Positions 43,107 to 51,554 of a DNA stretch of 55,949 nucleotides are shown here, piece after piece. The stretch is from positions 1 through 55,949 of the forward strand of contig NZ_JYJG01000121.1 in assembly GCF_000955955.1 (NCBI RefSeq), written 5' to 3'. The DNA comes from Lentzea aerocolonigenes (GTDB lineage Bacteria; Actinomycetota; Actinomycetes; Mycobacteriales; Pseudonocardiaceae). Both the position numbers and the translations under genes were made by a program. The notes under the pieces were generated by a model. That model was not told the DNA's origin, ran no database searches, and saw only the letters and a list, made by a program, of their open reading frames with translations. Position 1 is the first letter of the stretch; the number at the start of each line of letters is the position of its first letter.

Positions 43107-43331
43107 TGTGGATAAACCGTGCGTACAGCGGCCTCGCGACACGCCGAAGAGGGTGTTTTTCGCGACACGCCGAGGGTGTGGCGCACAACTTTTTCCACAA
43201 CTTGTTCACAGCCTCTGAGCTGCGGTTATTTCTGTCACTCCACCGGTTGTCAACAGGTTGTCCCCAGCGCTCCCACCCCTGTGAGCAACCATCCACAGGT
43301 TGTCCCCCAGTTGTCCACAGGACGATCCACA
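43107..43331. promoter_or_regulatory. Cluster of DnaA-box-like sequences upstream of dnaB
   Basis: Within 225 bases there is a consensus actinobacterial box TTGTCCACA (43311-43319) and TTATCCACA on the minus strand (43107-43115). One- or two-mismatch versions lie at 43191 (TTTTCCACA), 43202 (TTGTTCACA), 43247 (TTGTCAACA), 43258 (TTGTCCCCA), 43280 (minus strand), 43289 and 43323. This is far denser than expected by chance. The gap 43071-43481 holds no gene; the likely roles are DnaA-dependent control of dnaB or DnaA titration. Confidence 0.6.
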
Positions 43332-43481
43332 CGCTGGTTTGCTTGCTCCGGACGGGTCCCTCTAGCGTCGCGTCTCGGGCGATGACCATCGCACAGCGTG
43401 GCCGCCCGAAATTGTCGGTGCCGCGCTGTACAACTAGATGGCAGGCACCGGCTCTCGACTCTTCGCAGGGGTGATTTGGCA

Positions 43482-45533
43482 GTGGCGCTGGTGGACGACC
43501 GGGGTATGGCGGAACCCGGATTCGAGCGTCAGCCGCCACAGGACCTCGCCGCCGAACAGTCGGTGCTGGGCGGCATGCTGCTGTCCAAGGACGCCATCGC
43601 GGACGTCATCGAGGCCCTCGCGCCCAACGACTTCTACCGCCCGGCCCACCAGGCGATCTACGACTGCATCCTCGACCTCTACGGCCGCGGCGAGCCGGCC
43701 GACCCGATCACCATCTCGGCCGAGCTCGAACGGCGCGGCGAGCTGCTGCGCATCGGTGGCGCGCCGTACCTGCACACGTTGATCGCGACGGTGCCGACGG
43801 CCGCGAACGCCGGTTACTACGCCGAGATCGTGGCCGAGAAGGCGGTGCTGCGCCGACTGGTCGAGGCGGGCACGCGCATCGTGCAGCTCGGCTACAACGG
43901 TGCCGAGGGAGCGGACGTCGACGACGTGGTCGACCGCGCCCAGGCGGCGATCTACGAGGTCACCGACCGCCGCACGACCGAGGACTACGTGGCGCTGGAG
44001 GACCTGCTCCAGCCGACGATGGACGAGATCGACGCGATCGCGTCCCGCGGCGGCATCTCGCAGGGCATCCCGACGGGCTTCGCCGACCTCGACGAGCTGA
44101 CGAACGGCCTGCACGGTGGCCAGATGATCATCGTCGCCGCCCGTCCCGGTGTCGGCAAGGCGCTCGCGCTGGACACCCCGCTGCCCACCCCGTCCGGCTG
44201 GACCACGATGGGTTCGGTCTCGCCCGGCGACCTCCTGATCGGCGCCGACGGCCGCCCGACGCGCGTGGTCGCCGCGACCGAGGTGATGACGGGCCGCCCG
44301 TGCTTCGAGGTCGAGTTCTCCGACGGCGCGGTGATCGTGGCCGACGCCGAGCACCAGTGGCTCACGGAGTCGTGCAGCGAGACCGGTGGCTTCTGGGCCA
44401 TCCGCACGACGGCACAGCTGTTCCAGCGCGTCGGCGTGTGCCGCGTGTTCGTGCGCATGTCGGCGGCGTGGGAGCTGCCCGCCGCGTCGTTGCCGCTCTC
44501 GCCCACCGCCCTGGGCAAGTTCCTGTCCGGCCTGGGCGACGGGGAGCTGACGGACGAAGAGCTGCGCGTGGCCAAGGACCTCGACGTGGCCGACGACCCG
44601 CACATCCCCGCCACGTACCTGCGGGCCTCGCGCAAGCAGCGCGAGGAGTTGCTGGCGGCGTTGCAGATCGACGGCCGGTTCGCGCGCCTGCGTCGTGACG
44701 TCGACGAGCTGATCGCCGGCCTGGGTCGCCACGACCAGGTGGAGATCGTGGCGGTGCGCCCGGTCGCGTCCGTGCCGGTGCGGTGCGTGGAGGTCGACAA
44801 CCACGACCACCTGTACCTCGCGGGCGAGACGATGATCCCGACCCACAACTCGACGCTGGGCCTCGACTTCGCCCGCTCGTGCTCCATCAAACACGGCCTG
44901 ACCAGCGCCATCTTCAGTCTGGAGATGAGCCGCACCGAGATCGTCATGCGCATGCTCTCCGCCGAGGCCCGCATCCGCCTCGGCGACATGCGCGGTGGCC
45001 GGATGAGCGACGACGACTGGACCCGCCTCGCCCGCCGCATGAGCGAGATCAGCGAGGCGCCGCTGTTCGTCGACGACAGCCCGAACCTCACGATGATGGA
45101 GATCCGCGCCAAGGCCCGCCGCCTCAAGCAGCGGCACGACCTCAGGCTGGTCGTCGTCGACTACCTCCAGCTGATGAGCTCCGGCAAGAAGACCGAGTCA
45201 CGCCAGCAGGAAGTCTCGGAGTTCTCCCGAAACCTGAAGCTGATCGCCAAGGAGCTGCACGTCCCGGTCATCGCGATCTCCCAGCTGAACCGCGGTCCGG
45301 AACAGCGCACCGACAAGAAGCCGATGCTCTCCGACCTCCGCGAGTCCGGCTCGCTCGAGCAGGACGCCGACATGGTCATCATGATCAACCGCCCGGACGC
45401 CTGGGAGCGCGACGACCCGCGCGCCGGCGAGGCCGACCTGATCATCGCCAAGCACCGTGCCGGCCCCACCGCCACCATCACCGTGGCGCACCAGCTGCAC
45501 TACAGCCGCTTCACCGACCTGGCCCAGGCCTGA
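43482..45533 (+). CDS. dnaB: Replicative DNA helicase with an intein in the P-loop
   Basis: This 683-residue precursor yields a mature helicase of about 453 residues after splicing. The N-terminal domain QPPQDLAAEQSVLGGMLLSK and the linker precede the RecA-like domain. Its Walker A reads ARPGVGK, is interrupted by the intein, and resumes STLGLDFARS. Downstream are IFSLEMS, VVVDYLQLM, SEFSRNLKLIAKEL, AISQLNRGPEQR and LRESGSLEQDADMV. The GTG at 43482 gives MALVDD, like mycobacterial DnaB, with AGGGGT upstream. The site after LRESG, used by the M. tuberculosis DnaB intein, is empty here. The gene is not in the ribosomal operon. Confidence 0.95.
   Translation: MALVDDRGMAEPGFERQPPQDLAAEQSVLGGMLLSKDAIADVIEALAPNDFYRPAHQAIYDCILDLYGRGEPADPITISAELERRGELLRIGGAPYLHTLIATVPTAANAGYYAEIVAEKAVLRRLVEAGTRIVQLGYNGAEGADVDDVVDRAQAAIYEVTDRRTTEDYVALEDLLQPTMDEIDAIASRGGISQGIPTGFADLDELTNGLHGGQMIIVAARPGVGKALALDTPLPTPSGWTTMGSVSPGDLLIGADGRPTRVVAATEVMTGRPCFEVEFSDGAVIVADAEHQWLTESCSETGGFWAIRTTAQLFQRVGVCRVFVRMSAAWELPAASLPLSPTALGKFLSGLGDGELTDEELRVAKDLDVADDPHIPATYLRASRKQREELLAALQIDGRFARLRRDVDELIAGLGRHDQVEIVAVRPVASVPVRCVEVDNHDHLYLAGETMIPTHNSTLGLDFARSCSIKHGLTSAIFSLEMSRTEIVMRMLSAEARIRLGDMRGGRMSDDDWTRLARRMSEISEAPLFVDDSPNLTMMEIRAKARRLKQRHDLRLVVVDYLQLMSSGKKTESRQQEVSEFSRNLKLIAKELHVPVIAISQLNRGPEQRTDKKPMLSDLRESGSLEQDADMVIMINRPDAWERDDPRAGEADLIIAKHRAGPTATITVAHQLHYSRFTDLAQA
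44160..44849 (+). mobile_element. Class 3 intein with eroded homing endonuclease, in DnaB
   Basis: This 230-residue intein lies between GVGK and STLG. It starts with Ala (ALALDTPLPTPSGWTTM), not Cys or Ser, and has block B EHQW (H65, W67). Block F is VRCVEV (C209) and block G PTHN (T228, H229, N230), with Ser +1. Ala1 with the Trp/Cys/Thr set is the class 3 signature, in which the block F Cys starts splicing. The middle (about residues 110-190) retains only HIPATYLRASRKQREELLAA and LQIDG, relics of a LAGLIDADG endonuclease. It is probably still splicing but no longer mobile. Confidence 0.85.
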
Positions 45534-45775
45534 TGCTGGTCAGTGCAGGGTCTCAAATCTCACTGCACTTTCTCAAAGGGAACTGCACCTGAGCTGCACT
45601 TATGCAGTCGATATGAGACTCGGCCGTCCGGGTCGCCGCCGCCCCCGATCCAGTCTGGGGTCGGTGCGGGTTCGCACGTGGAATGCTGCTGAGACCAGGT
45701 GGAGGATCGGACTAGCCACTACATTGCCCGGTCTCGCTCCTACGCATCGGCGTACGGCACCGGACAGCACTACGG
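45534..45775. other. Gap after dnaB with tandem 20-base repeats
   Basis: There is no gene here. Two imperfect 20-base direct repeats (45551-45570 and 45571-45590) share TCTCAAA followed by ACTGCAC; further CTGCAC copies occur at 45594 and, inverted, at 45543. This sits between converging genes, where an operator is unexpected. It may be a relic of a lost gene's control region. Confidence 0.4.
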
Positions 45776-46675
45776 TCAGCGGATCGGGTAGCCGGTTGCG
45801 ACGAGGTGATCGGCGACAGCGGCCAGGGTGGTAGCGGGGTTGAGCGCGGTCACGACGTCTGAGGTCAGCGGCCGCCCGGTGTAGACGTGCCGCACCGCGT
45901 CGAGGTCGACCGACTGGCCGTAGTAGTCCTGCGCCCACTCGCGGAACGCCTCGGGCGTGCGATTGGTCAGCAGGGCGAACAGCCAGTCGGCCCCGTCCGG
46001 ATCCTGGCTTCCATCGGGGAAGGTGATGTCTCCATGCCGCCAGACGGTGTCGCCGTGCTCACGCCACAGGCACACCGTGACGCATGGCGTGCCGAACTCA
46101 TCGGAGAACGCCGATTCCTCTACACACTCCCGGAACACGTCGGGCACAGTGTCGAGTACACCGGGCCACGGCTCTTCATCGTCGGTGGCGTAGGGACTCA
46201 TCGACGACTCGTGGTCGAAACCGCGCACGTACGCCCCCGCGGCGGTGAACACGATGGAGTATTCGTTGCCTGCGCCGTCGTACATGGACGCCAATTCCTC
46301 ACCGGGCGCCCAAGTGGTGCTGTAGAGGTGGTACCGGTCCTCGCTGCCAGGGGCCAGCACGACGTCCAGCGCGGCCAGCGCACGGCACAGCACGCGCAGT
46401 TCTGGGATGGCGGGCAGGCAACGAGCGACGTCGTACGCGGTCACATCGACATCCAAGCAGGCAGACCACAGGCCGATGTCCTCTACCCGACACGACATGA
46501 CATGACCCTCGTCAAGCGACCGGAGTCGGGCTCCGGCGGGCAACGTGGCCGTCCACGACAGCCGTAGCTCGCAGACCACTGCATCTGCGGCATCGAGTCG
46601 GTTGGGAAGCTTCTTGAGTTCGTCAAGGTGTTCCGGCCACGATGAGGAAATGCTACGAGCTCTGAGACTGATCAT
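45776..46675 (-). CDS. Hypothetical cytosolic protein
   Basis: This roughly 299-residue protein has no signal or membrane helix. It contains a Trp/Tyr-rich central part (DRYHLYSTTWAPGEEL, GNEYSIVFTAAGAYVRGFDH) and FPDGSQDPDGADWLFALL, then AFREWAQDYYGQSVD. The pattern resembles uncharacterised actinobacterial proteins of the SUKH/SMI1-like kind, but the match is not certain. The ATG at 46675 is chosen; its ribosome site is poor and the start could be later. Confidence 0.6.
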   Translation of the reverse strand: MISLRARSISSSWPEHLDELKKLPNRLDAADAVVCELRLSWTATLPAGARLRSLDEGHVMSCRVEDIGLWSACLDVDVTAYDVARCLPAIPELRVLCRALAALDVVLAPGSEDRYHLYSTTWAPGEELASMYDGAGNEYSIVFTAAGAYVRGFDHESSMSPYATDDEEPWPGVLDTVPDVFRECVEESAFSDEFGTPCVTVCLWREHGDTVWRHGDITFPDGSQDPDGADWLFALLTNRTPEAFREWAQDYYGQSVDLDAVRHVYTGRPLTSDVVTALNPATTLAAVADHLVATGYPIR

Positions 46676-46726
46676 GGTGCCATCGCCGTGAGACGAGCAC
46701 GAACTCGCCGGTCGCTCAAGATCGAC

Positions 46727-47209
46727 ATGTCGCCGGTCGTGAGAACCTACATCAGGCCAGCGACGCGAGACGACATTCCCGCCCTCGTCCAGCTGCGCCT
46801 GACCAACGCCGAACGCCACGTCGAGCTCGACCCGTCGCTCTTCCGCGTGCCCTCCACAGACGCCGTGCGGGAGCACTTCGAGAAGACCTTCGACTCCGGG
46901 CTGTTCACGGTCGCCGAGGTGGACGGCGAGGTCGTCGGCATGGCCGAGGTGGTGCTGCTGCCACCACCGCCCGACCACCAGATCCTGGTGCCGCGGCGCA
47001 ACGCCGACATCCACACGGTGGTGCTCGACGGGTTCCGCGGCCGTGGCATCGGCAAGGCTCTGGTCGCCGCCGCGCAGGAGGTGGCCACCGCTCACGGCGC
47101 CTGGACGCTGTTCGCCACCATCTTCGCCACGAACCAGGAGGCTGTCGCCTTCTACTCCGAGTCGGGCTTCGGGCCGCGCGGGATTCTGCTGGCCAGGCCG
47201 TGCGACTGA
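46727..47209 (+). CDS. GNAT-family N-acetyltransferase
   Basis: This 160-residue acyl-CoA transferase has an N-terminal YIRPATRDDIPALVQLR, the beta4 region HTVVLDGFRGRGIGKALVAA with the acetyl-CoA pyrophosphate loop RGRGIGK, and NQEAVAFYSESGFGPRG near the end. The substrate is unknown. The start is uncertain (ATG 46727 or GTG 46739). The 3' end overlaps the MBL hydrolase gene by 10 bases, so the two are coupled. Confidence 0.85.
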   Translation: MSPVVRTYIRPATRDDIPALVQLRLTNAERHVELDPSLFRVPSTDAVREHFEKTFDSGLFTVAEVDGEVVGMAEVVLLPPPPDHQILVPRRNADIHTVVLDGFRGRGIGKALVAAAQEVATAHGAWTLFATIFATNQEAVAFYSESGFGPRGILLARPCD

Positions 47210-47940
47210 CGGTTCTCGGCAGCTGCGGCGCCTACCCGGAGCCGGGCAGGGCGTGCAGCGGTTTCGCCGTCGAGGACGCGGGCTACCGGGTGGCGCTGGA
47301 CCTCGGTTACGGCACGCTGCCCCGGCTGCTGGGCCTGTGGCCGGCGGGCCCGGACGCCGTGGTGATCACCCACGAGCACCCCGATCACTGCGCTGACCTG
47401 CACGGTTTGTTCCGCATGCGGTACTACGGGGAGCGCTGCAGGCTGCCGTTGTACTGCCCGCCGGGTGTGCTCGACCGTTTGCAGGGCCTCGAGCCCGACG
47501 TGTCGTTGCAGGAAGTCTTCGACGTGCACCCGTTGCCAGGTGAGTGGGAGATGGGTCCGTTCCGGCTGACCGGCATCGACCTGCCGCACTTCGTCCCGAA
47601 CGCGGGTGTCCGCCTGGAGTCCGAGCGCGTCCTCGCCTACACCGGCGACACGGGTCCAGCCGACGCCTTGGCGACGCTCGGCCGGGGAGCCGACCTGTTC
47701 ATCGTCGAGGCGACCGATCGGCCGGGAGACAGCTCGGGGCTGTTGATGACGGCGGAGGCAGCCGGTGAGTGGGCTCGGGAAGCCGGTGCGCGACGGCTGA
47801 TGCTGACCCACTTCTGGCCGGGCAACGACAGGTTCGCCGCAGTGGCCAAGGCCCGCAGGAAGTTCGCCGGAGAGATCTTCGCCGCCTCCGAGGGTGACGT
47901 CTACGAGCTTCGGCGCGGCAATGCTGGTCAACGGGCCTGA
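47200..47940 (+). CDS. MBL-fold metallo-hydrolase (RNase Z-like)
   Basis: This 246-residue metal-dependent hydrolase has MRLTVLGSCGAYPEPGRACS at the N-terminus and VALDLGYGTLPRLL. The metal-binding motif is VITHEHPDHCADLHGL, with VLAYTGDTGPADAL (metal Asp) and MLTHFWPGND (late His) following. The layout is like cyclic-nucleotide or RNase Z-type phosphodiesterases. The GTG start overlaps the upstream GNAT gene. Confidence 0.88.
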   Translation: MRLTVLGSCGAYPEPGRACSGFAVEDAGYRVALDLGYGTLPRLLGLWPAGPDAVVITHEHPDHCADLHGLFRMRYYGERCRLPLYCPPGVLDRLQGLEPDVSLQEVFDVHPLPGEWEMGPFRLTGIDLPHFVPNAGVRLESERVLAYTGDTGPADALATLGRGADLFIVEATDRPGDSSGLLMTAEAAGEWAREAGARRLMLTHFWPGNDRFAAVAKARRKFAGEIFAASEGDVYELRRGNAGQRA

Positions 47941-47959
47941 CCTCGGCTAGAACCGGTTT

Positions 47960-48316
47960 GTGCTGCACGACCCGCTCACGGGCCTGCCCGGCCACGCGCT
48001 GCTGCTCGACCGACTGGAGCAGTCGCTGATCCGTGCCAGGACACGCGGCACTCTCGTCACCCTGGTCCTGATCACTGCGCCGGACTCGCTGCTCGACGCC
48101 GCGCGGGTGCTGCGGGCGGGGCTGCGGCCGGACTTCACCGTCGCGCGGTACCGCGACACGGTTCTCGCCGTGCTCGCCGAGCACGACTTCGGTGACGGCT
48201 CCCCGATCTCGTCGCTGATCAGGCAACTCGTCGGCGACAGTCCGCAGATCCACTGGGTCACCAGCGACGGTGACGCCGAACCGGACGACCTGCTCGCGAC
48301 CGCGGAACAGCACTGA
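47960..48316 (+). CDS. Truncated GGDEF-like domain protein
   Basis: This is a 118-residue protein. The N-terminus HDPLTGLPGHALLLDRLEQS, then LIRARTRGTLVTLVLI, is the classic start of a GGDEF domain. The GGDEF active-site loop is absent: the sequence continues RVLRAGLRPDFTVARYRDTVL and reads LAEHDFGDGSPISSLI where a GGDEF domain would go on. It cannot make c-di-GMP and may be a small regulatory remnant. It lies 20 bases after the MBL gene, probably in one operon. Confidence 0.7.
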   Translation: MLHDPLTGLPGHALLLDRLEQSLIRARTRGTLVTLVLITAPDSLLDAARVLRAGLRPDFTVARYRDTVLAVLAEHDFGDGSPISSLIRQLVGDSPQIHWVTSDGDAEPDDLLATAEQH

Positions 48317-48325
48317 GAACAGCAC

Positions 48326-48361
48326 TGAGCCCCGGCGACACCGTCGTGTCGCCGGGGCTCA
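48326..48361. terminator. Bidirectional terminator
   Basis: A perfect 16-bp stem (48326-48341 with 48346-48361) closes a 4-base loop. It lies between the GGDEF-like gene and the convergent repeat-protein gene. Confidence 0.88.
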
Positions 48362-48398
48362 GCTTCTTACCGGAGGAGGGTGTTACAACTTTCGGGTG

Positions 48399-51300
48399 TT
48401 ACAGCGAGCCGGTCACCGTCTGGAACAGGTTGGCCGGGTCGATCATGGCGAGCGCCGGAGCGTTCACCGGCAGCTGCGGGAGCGCGCGCTCCTCAGCCTT
48501 CGGGGCCAGGCCCTGCGCCGGGTTCAGGTTGAGACCCGAGAGGGAGGCCGGGCCGTCCAGCGGCAGAGCGGGCAGCGAACGCTCGGTCGGCAGCGCGGGC
48601 AGCTGCACCGGAACCGGCAGAGCCGGCGCGGTGAACGGCAGCGACGGCAGCGAACGCTCGGCAGCCGCACCCGTGGGGAGCAGCTCCTGCGCGGCGGCCA
48701 GCACCTGGCCCAGGGGCAGACCCTGGACGTTCGGCGTGATGCCGGCGGTGCCACCGTTCAGCGGGAGGTTCGAACGCTCCTGCGCCACGGCGGGCAGCTC
48801 AGGCAGCTGCGTGGGCAGCTGGCCGACGGCGGGCAGCTGCGGGGTCGGCAGCTGACCGGCCAGGGCCTGCAGGCCCGCCGGGCTGGGCAGCGTGTTCACC
48901 GGCAGCTGGTCGATGCCGTGGAACGCCGGAACCTCGTCGGCCTTCATCAGGCTGTCCACGCCCTTGGGGAGCTGGATGCCCTTGAGCTGGGTGGCACGCA
49001 GGGTGCCCTCCTGCTCGCCGGTGGACTGCAGGTCCGCACCGGTGCCCGTGGTGGTCGCCTGGCCGAGGACCTCGACGGGAACGCGGACGATGCCGGCCGC
49101 GGCCTCGACCGGGACGGTCATCTCGCGGGCGGTCAGCGGGCCGCTGCCGTCCGTCTCCATGAGACCGCCGGCCGTGGTGTTCGAGTTCTCGTCCGTGGCC
49201 GTGGTCGCGTTGCCCGCGGCCGCCACTGCGTCCGCGTACACGGCGGCAACCGCGTTGGCGGGGACGTGGATCAGGTTGCCGGACACCGAGGCGTCGTGGG
49301 CCTGCGACTTGCTGTCGCCACCGGACACCACGTTGCTGTCGCTGACCACGTCGGAGTTGGTGATGCCCGCCGCGGAGACGGTGTTGCCCGGGAGCAACGG
49401 GGACACCGCCGGCTGCGCACCGATCAGGTTGCCCGACACCGAGCCACCGTTGGCGCTGCTGGCGACGTCGCCACCGGCCACGGAGTCGAGGTCGTTGGTG
49501 ACAGCGGAGTCGACGTTGCTGCCGCCGCCGACCGACCAGCCGGCGAGCTGGGAGCCGGTCGCGACCGGAGCCGAGATGACGTTGCCCGCGATGGAGCCCT
49601 GGTCACCGTTGGTGTGAGCGTCGCCGCCCGCAGCCATGTCGGTGGCGTTGTCGGCCGTGGTGGCGTTGTTGCCGACCAGGGTGACACCGTCGCCGAAGAC
49701 CTGCGCCGGCGTCGAGGTCGGAGCCTGGACGATGTTGCCCGAGACCGAGCTCTTCTTGCCCCAGGCCTTGGGGTCGTCGCCGGCCTTGACCGAGGTGTCG
49801 TTCGCCGAGTCGGACGTCGTGTTGCCCACGAGCCCGGCGGTGAAGCCGAAGACCTGCGCCGCGACCGCGGTGGGCGCGGTGACGACGTTGCTCGAGACCG
49901 TGCCCTTGTCGTCGACCGTGTTCGGCTGACCGCTGGAGCGAACCTCCTTGGTCTCGTCCGCCGAGCCGGACGCCTGGCCGGCGAGGGTGCCGGCAACGCC
50001 GTAGACCTCAGCCGGAGCGGCGAGCGGGGTCTGCACGATGTTGCCGGAGCCGACCGAGTCGTTGCCGGTGTTGCCCTGGTAGCCGCCGGTGACCGACTTG
50101 ACGTCGTTCTCGCAGGTGCCGGCGGCCTGGCCACCGGCGCTGGCGCCGTTGCCGCACACGTCCACGGCCGTGGCCGGGGGAACGTCGGCGATGTTGCCGG
50201 ACAGGACCGACTTGTCGCCAACGGTGAAGGCGTTGCCACCGGCCGTCGACGTCGCGTCGTTCGAGTGGTCCGTCAGCGCGTTGCCGACGAGCGCGCCACC
50301 GTTGCCGCCAGCGGCGACGGGCAGCGAGATCGGCGCACCGGCGATGTTGCCGGAGCCGGTGGACCCGGTGCCGCGGGTGAACTTCTCGCCACCGGCGGTC
50401 GACTCGTTGACCGTGGAGCTGGTCGCGGACGAGTTGCCACCAGCGGCGGCGGCGTTGTCGTCGACCGTGATCGGGCCGGCGAGCGCGGGCTCGGCGATGT
50501 TGCCGGCCAGCGTGGCGGGGTCGCCGTCGGTGAGCGTCTTGCCACCGGTGTAGGCGGTACCGGTCTGCACCGAGTCGGTGGAGGCGTTGCCCGCACCGGC
50601 GGCCGAGTTGCCGTTCACCTCGAACAGCGGGGACAGCGGGATCGGCACGGCGTTGCCGGAGATCGAGCTGTTCTTGCCGCTCGTGGTGGTGTCGCCCTCG
50701 GAGGAGGCGAACGTGTGGGCGACCGAGTTGGCCGCGGCGATGCCCACCGCGCCCACACCGTTGCCGGTGATCTGAACCGGGGTCGCGCCCTGCTCGGCGA
50801 CGACGTTGCCGGAGACGGCGCCCTTGTCACCGTTGGTGGTGATGTCGCCGCCGGTGGTCGAAACCTGCTCGGCGGTCGTGTTGGTGGTGGCGTTGCCACC
50901 CGCCGCGATGGCGTTACCGGTGATCTGAACCGGCAGCACGTGGTTCACGGCGACGACGTTGCCGGCAAGCGCCTGGCCCTGGCCGTCGGTGACGATGGTG
51001 CCGTCGCGGTGCGTGTCCTGCGAGCAGTCGCCGGCCGCCTCGGAGTTGCCGAGAACCGCGATCGCGTTGCCGCAGATGTTGATCGGCACATCGACGTGTG
51101 CCTGGACCGTGTTGCCGCGGAACAGGCCCTGCGCGGCAGTGCCCTGCACGCGGTCGGCGGCCTGCTTGATCAACGGGTGCGCGACCGGAGCGGCCGTGCG
51201 GAGGGGCACCGCGCTGGTGACGCGGTCCGTGCTGATCGTCCGGTCGATCTTGGGGACGTTCAGGCTCTTGGCGGGGGTACCCAGGTTGTTCTGGTCCACC

Positions 51301-51449
51301 TTCACCGGAACCGAAACGCCGGCGTCAACGGGCGACGGTGCTGCGTCGGGGTTGACGTTCTCCTGGGCAGAAGCGATGCCCGTACCGAGCATCAGCAAAC
51401 CACCAGTGACAAACGCGGACTGGATTCCGCGCTTTGCCCAGGTCTGCAT
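48399..51449 (-). CDS. Giant secreted protein with 13 chaplin-like repeats
   Basis: This 1016-residue exported protein has a signal peptide (IQSAFVTGGLLMLGTGIASA) and a pre-repeat region to residue 110. Thirteen tandem repeats of exactly 51 residues (111-773) follow, each with the pattern SGN-(V/I)-x-x-P-x-x-x-P-x-x-(V/I)-x-GN and later GG. Repeats 1 (PINICGNAI, C126/C142) and 7 (VDVCGNGAS, C432/C446) keep the chaplin-type Cys pair. The C-terminal part is Leu/Pro-rich with ERSLPALP-like motifs. The chaplin core of Streptomyces aerial-hyphae proteins is shorter and hydrophobic. No sortase signal is seen. AAAGGAG precedes the ATG. It probably forms a surface layer. Confidence 0.85.
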   Translation of the reverse strand: MQTWAKRGIQSAFVTGGLLMLGTGIASAQENVNPDAAPSPVDAGVSVPVKVDQNNLGTPAKSLNVPKIDRTISTDRVTSAVPLRTAAPVAHPLIKQAADRVQGTAAQGLFRGNTVQAHVDVPINICGNAIAVLGNSEAAGDCSQDTHRDGTIVTDGQGQALAGNVVAVNHVLPVQITGNAIAAGGNATTNTTAEQVSTTGGDITTNGDKGAVSGNVVAEQGATPVQITGNGVGAVGIAAANSVAHTFASSEGDTTTSGKNSSISGNAVPIPLSPLFEVNGNSAAGAGNASTDSVQTGTAYTGGKTLTDGDPATLAGNIAEPALAGPITVDDNAAAAGGNSSATSSTVNESTAGGEKFTRGTGSTGSGNIAGAPISLPVAAGGNGGALVGNALTDHSNDATSTAGGNAFTVGDKSVLSGNIADVPPATAVDVCGNGASAGGQAAGTCENDVKSVTGGYQGNTGNDSVGSGNIVQTPLAAPAEVYGVAGTLAGQASGSADETKEVRSSGQPNTVDDKGTVSSNVVTAPTAVAAQVFGFTAGLVGNTTSDSANDTSVKAGDDPKAWGKKSSVSGNIVQAPTSTPAQVFGDGVTLVGNNATTADNATDMAAGGDAHTNGDQGSIAGNVISAPVATGSQLAGWSVGGGSNVDSAVTNDLDSVAGGDVASSANGGSVSGNLIGAQPAVSPLLPGNTVSAAGITNSDVVSDSNVVSGGDSKSQAHDASVSGNLIHVPANAVAAVYADAVAAAGNATTATDENSNTTAGGLMETDGSGPLTAREMTVPVEAAAGIVRVPVEVLGQATTTGTGADLQSTGEQEGTLRATQLKGIQLPKGVDSLMKADEVPAFHGIDQLPVNTLPSPAGLQALAGQLPTPQLPAVGQLPTQLPELPAVAQERSNLPLNGGTAGITPNVQGLPLGQVLAAAQELLPTGAAAERSLPSLPFTAPALPVPVQLPALPTERSLPALPLDGPASLSGLNLNPAQGLAPKAEERALPQLPVNAPALAMIDPANLFQTVTGSL
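49131..51119 (-). repeat. 13 x 51-residue tandem protein repeat
   Basis: The repeats encode residues 111-773 with no insertions or deletions. The GN positions and the GG about 40 residues into each unit recur in every repeat, while other positions vary widely. This shows selection on length and a few Gly/Asn sites. Confidence 0.9.
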
Positions 51450-51554
51450 TGGATCTCCTTTACCAAAGTCCCCTGGAATCAGGGGGGTTCATGGGGGGGT
51501 GGGGCCGGGCGCGCAGGGGAAGGCGCGCCATCACCGGGGGAGTCGCACGCGGTG

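Noticed and set aside
43107..43331. A chromosomal origin of replication
   Set aside because: The boxes suit DnaA binding, but there is no dnaA/dnaN pair and no AT-rich unwinding stretch. A regulatory or titration site is more likely.
43398..43481. Longer N-terminus of DnaB
   Set aside because: The extra residues are Arg-rich and not conserved. The GTG at 43482 gives the mycobacterial-type MALVDD start with a ribosome site.
49131..51119. Possible CRISPR-like or DNA tandem array
   Set aside because: The periodicity is in the protein (51 residues, 153 bases). The DNA units are divergent and unspaced, and no cas genes are present.
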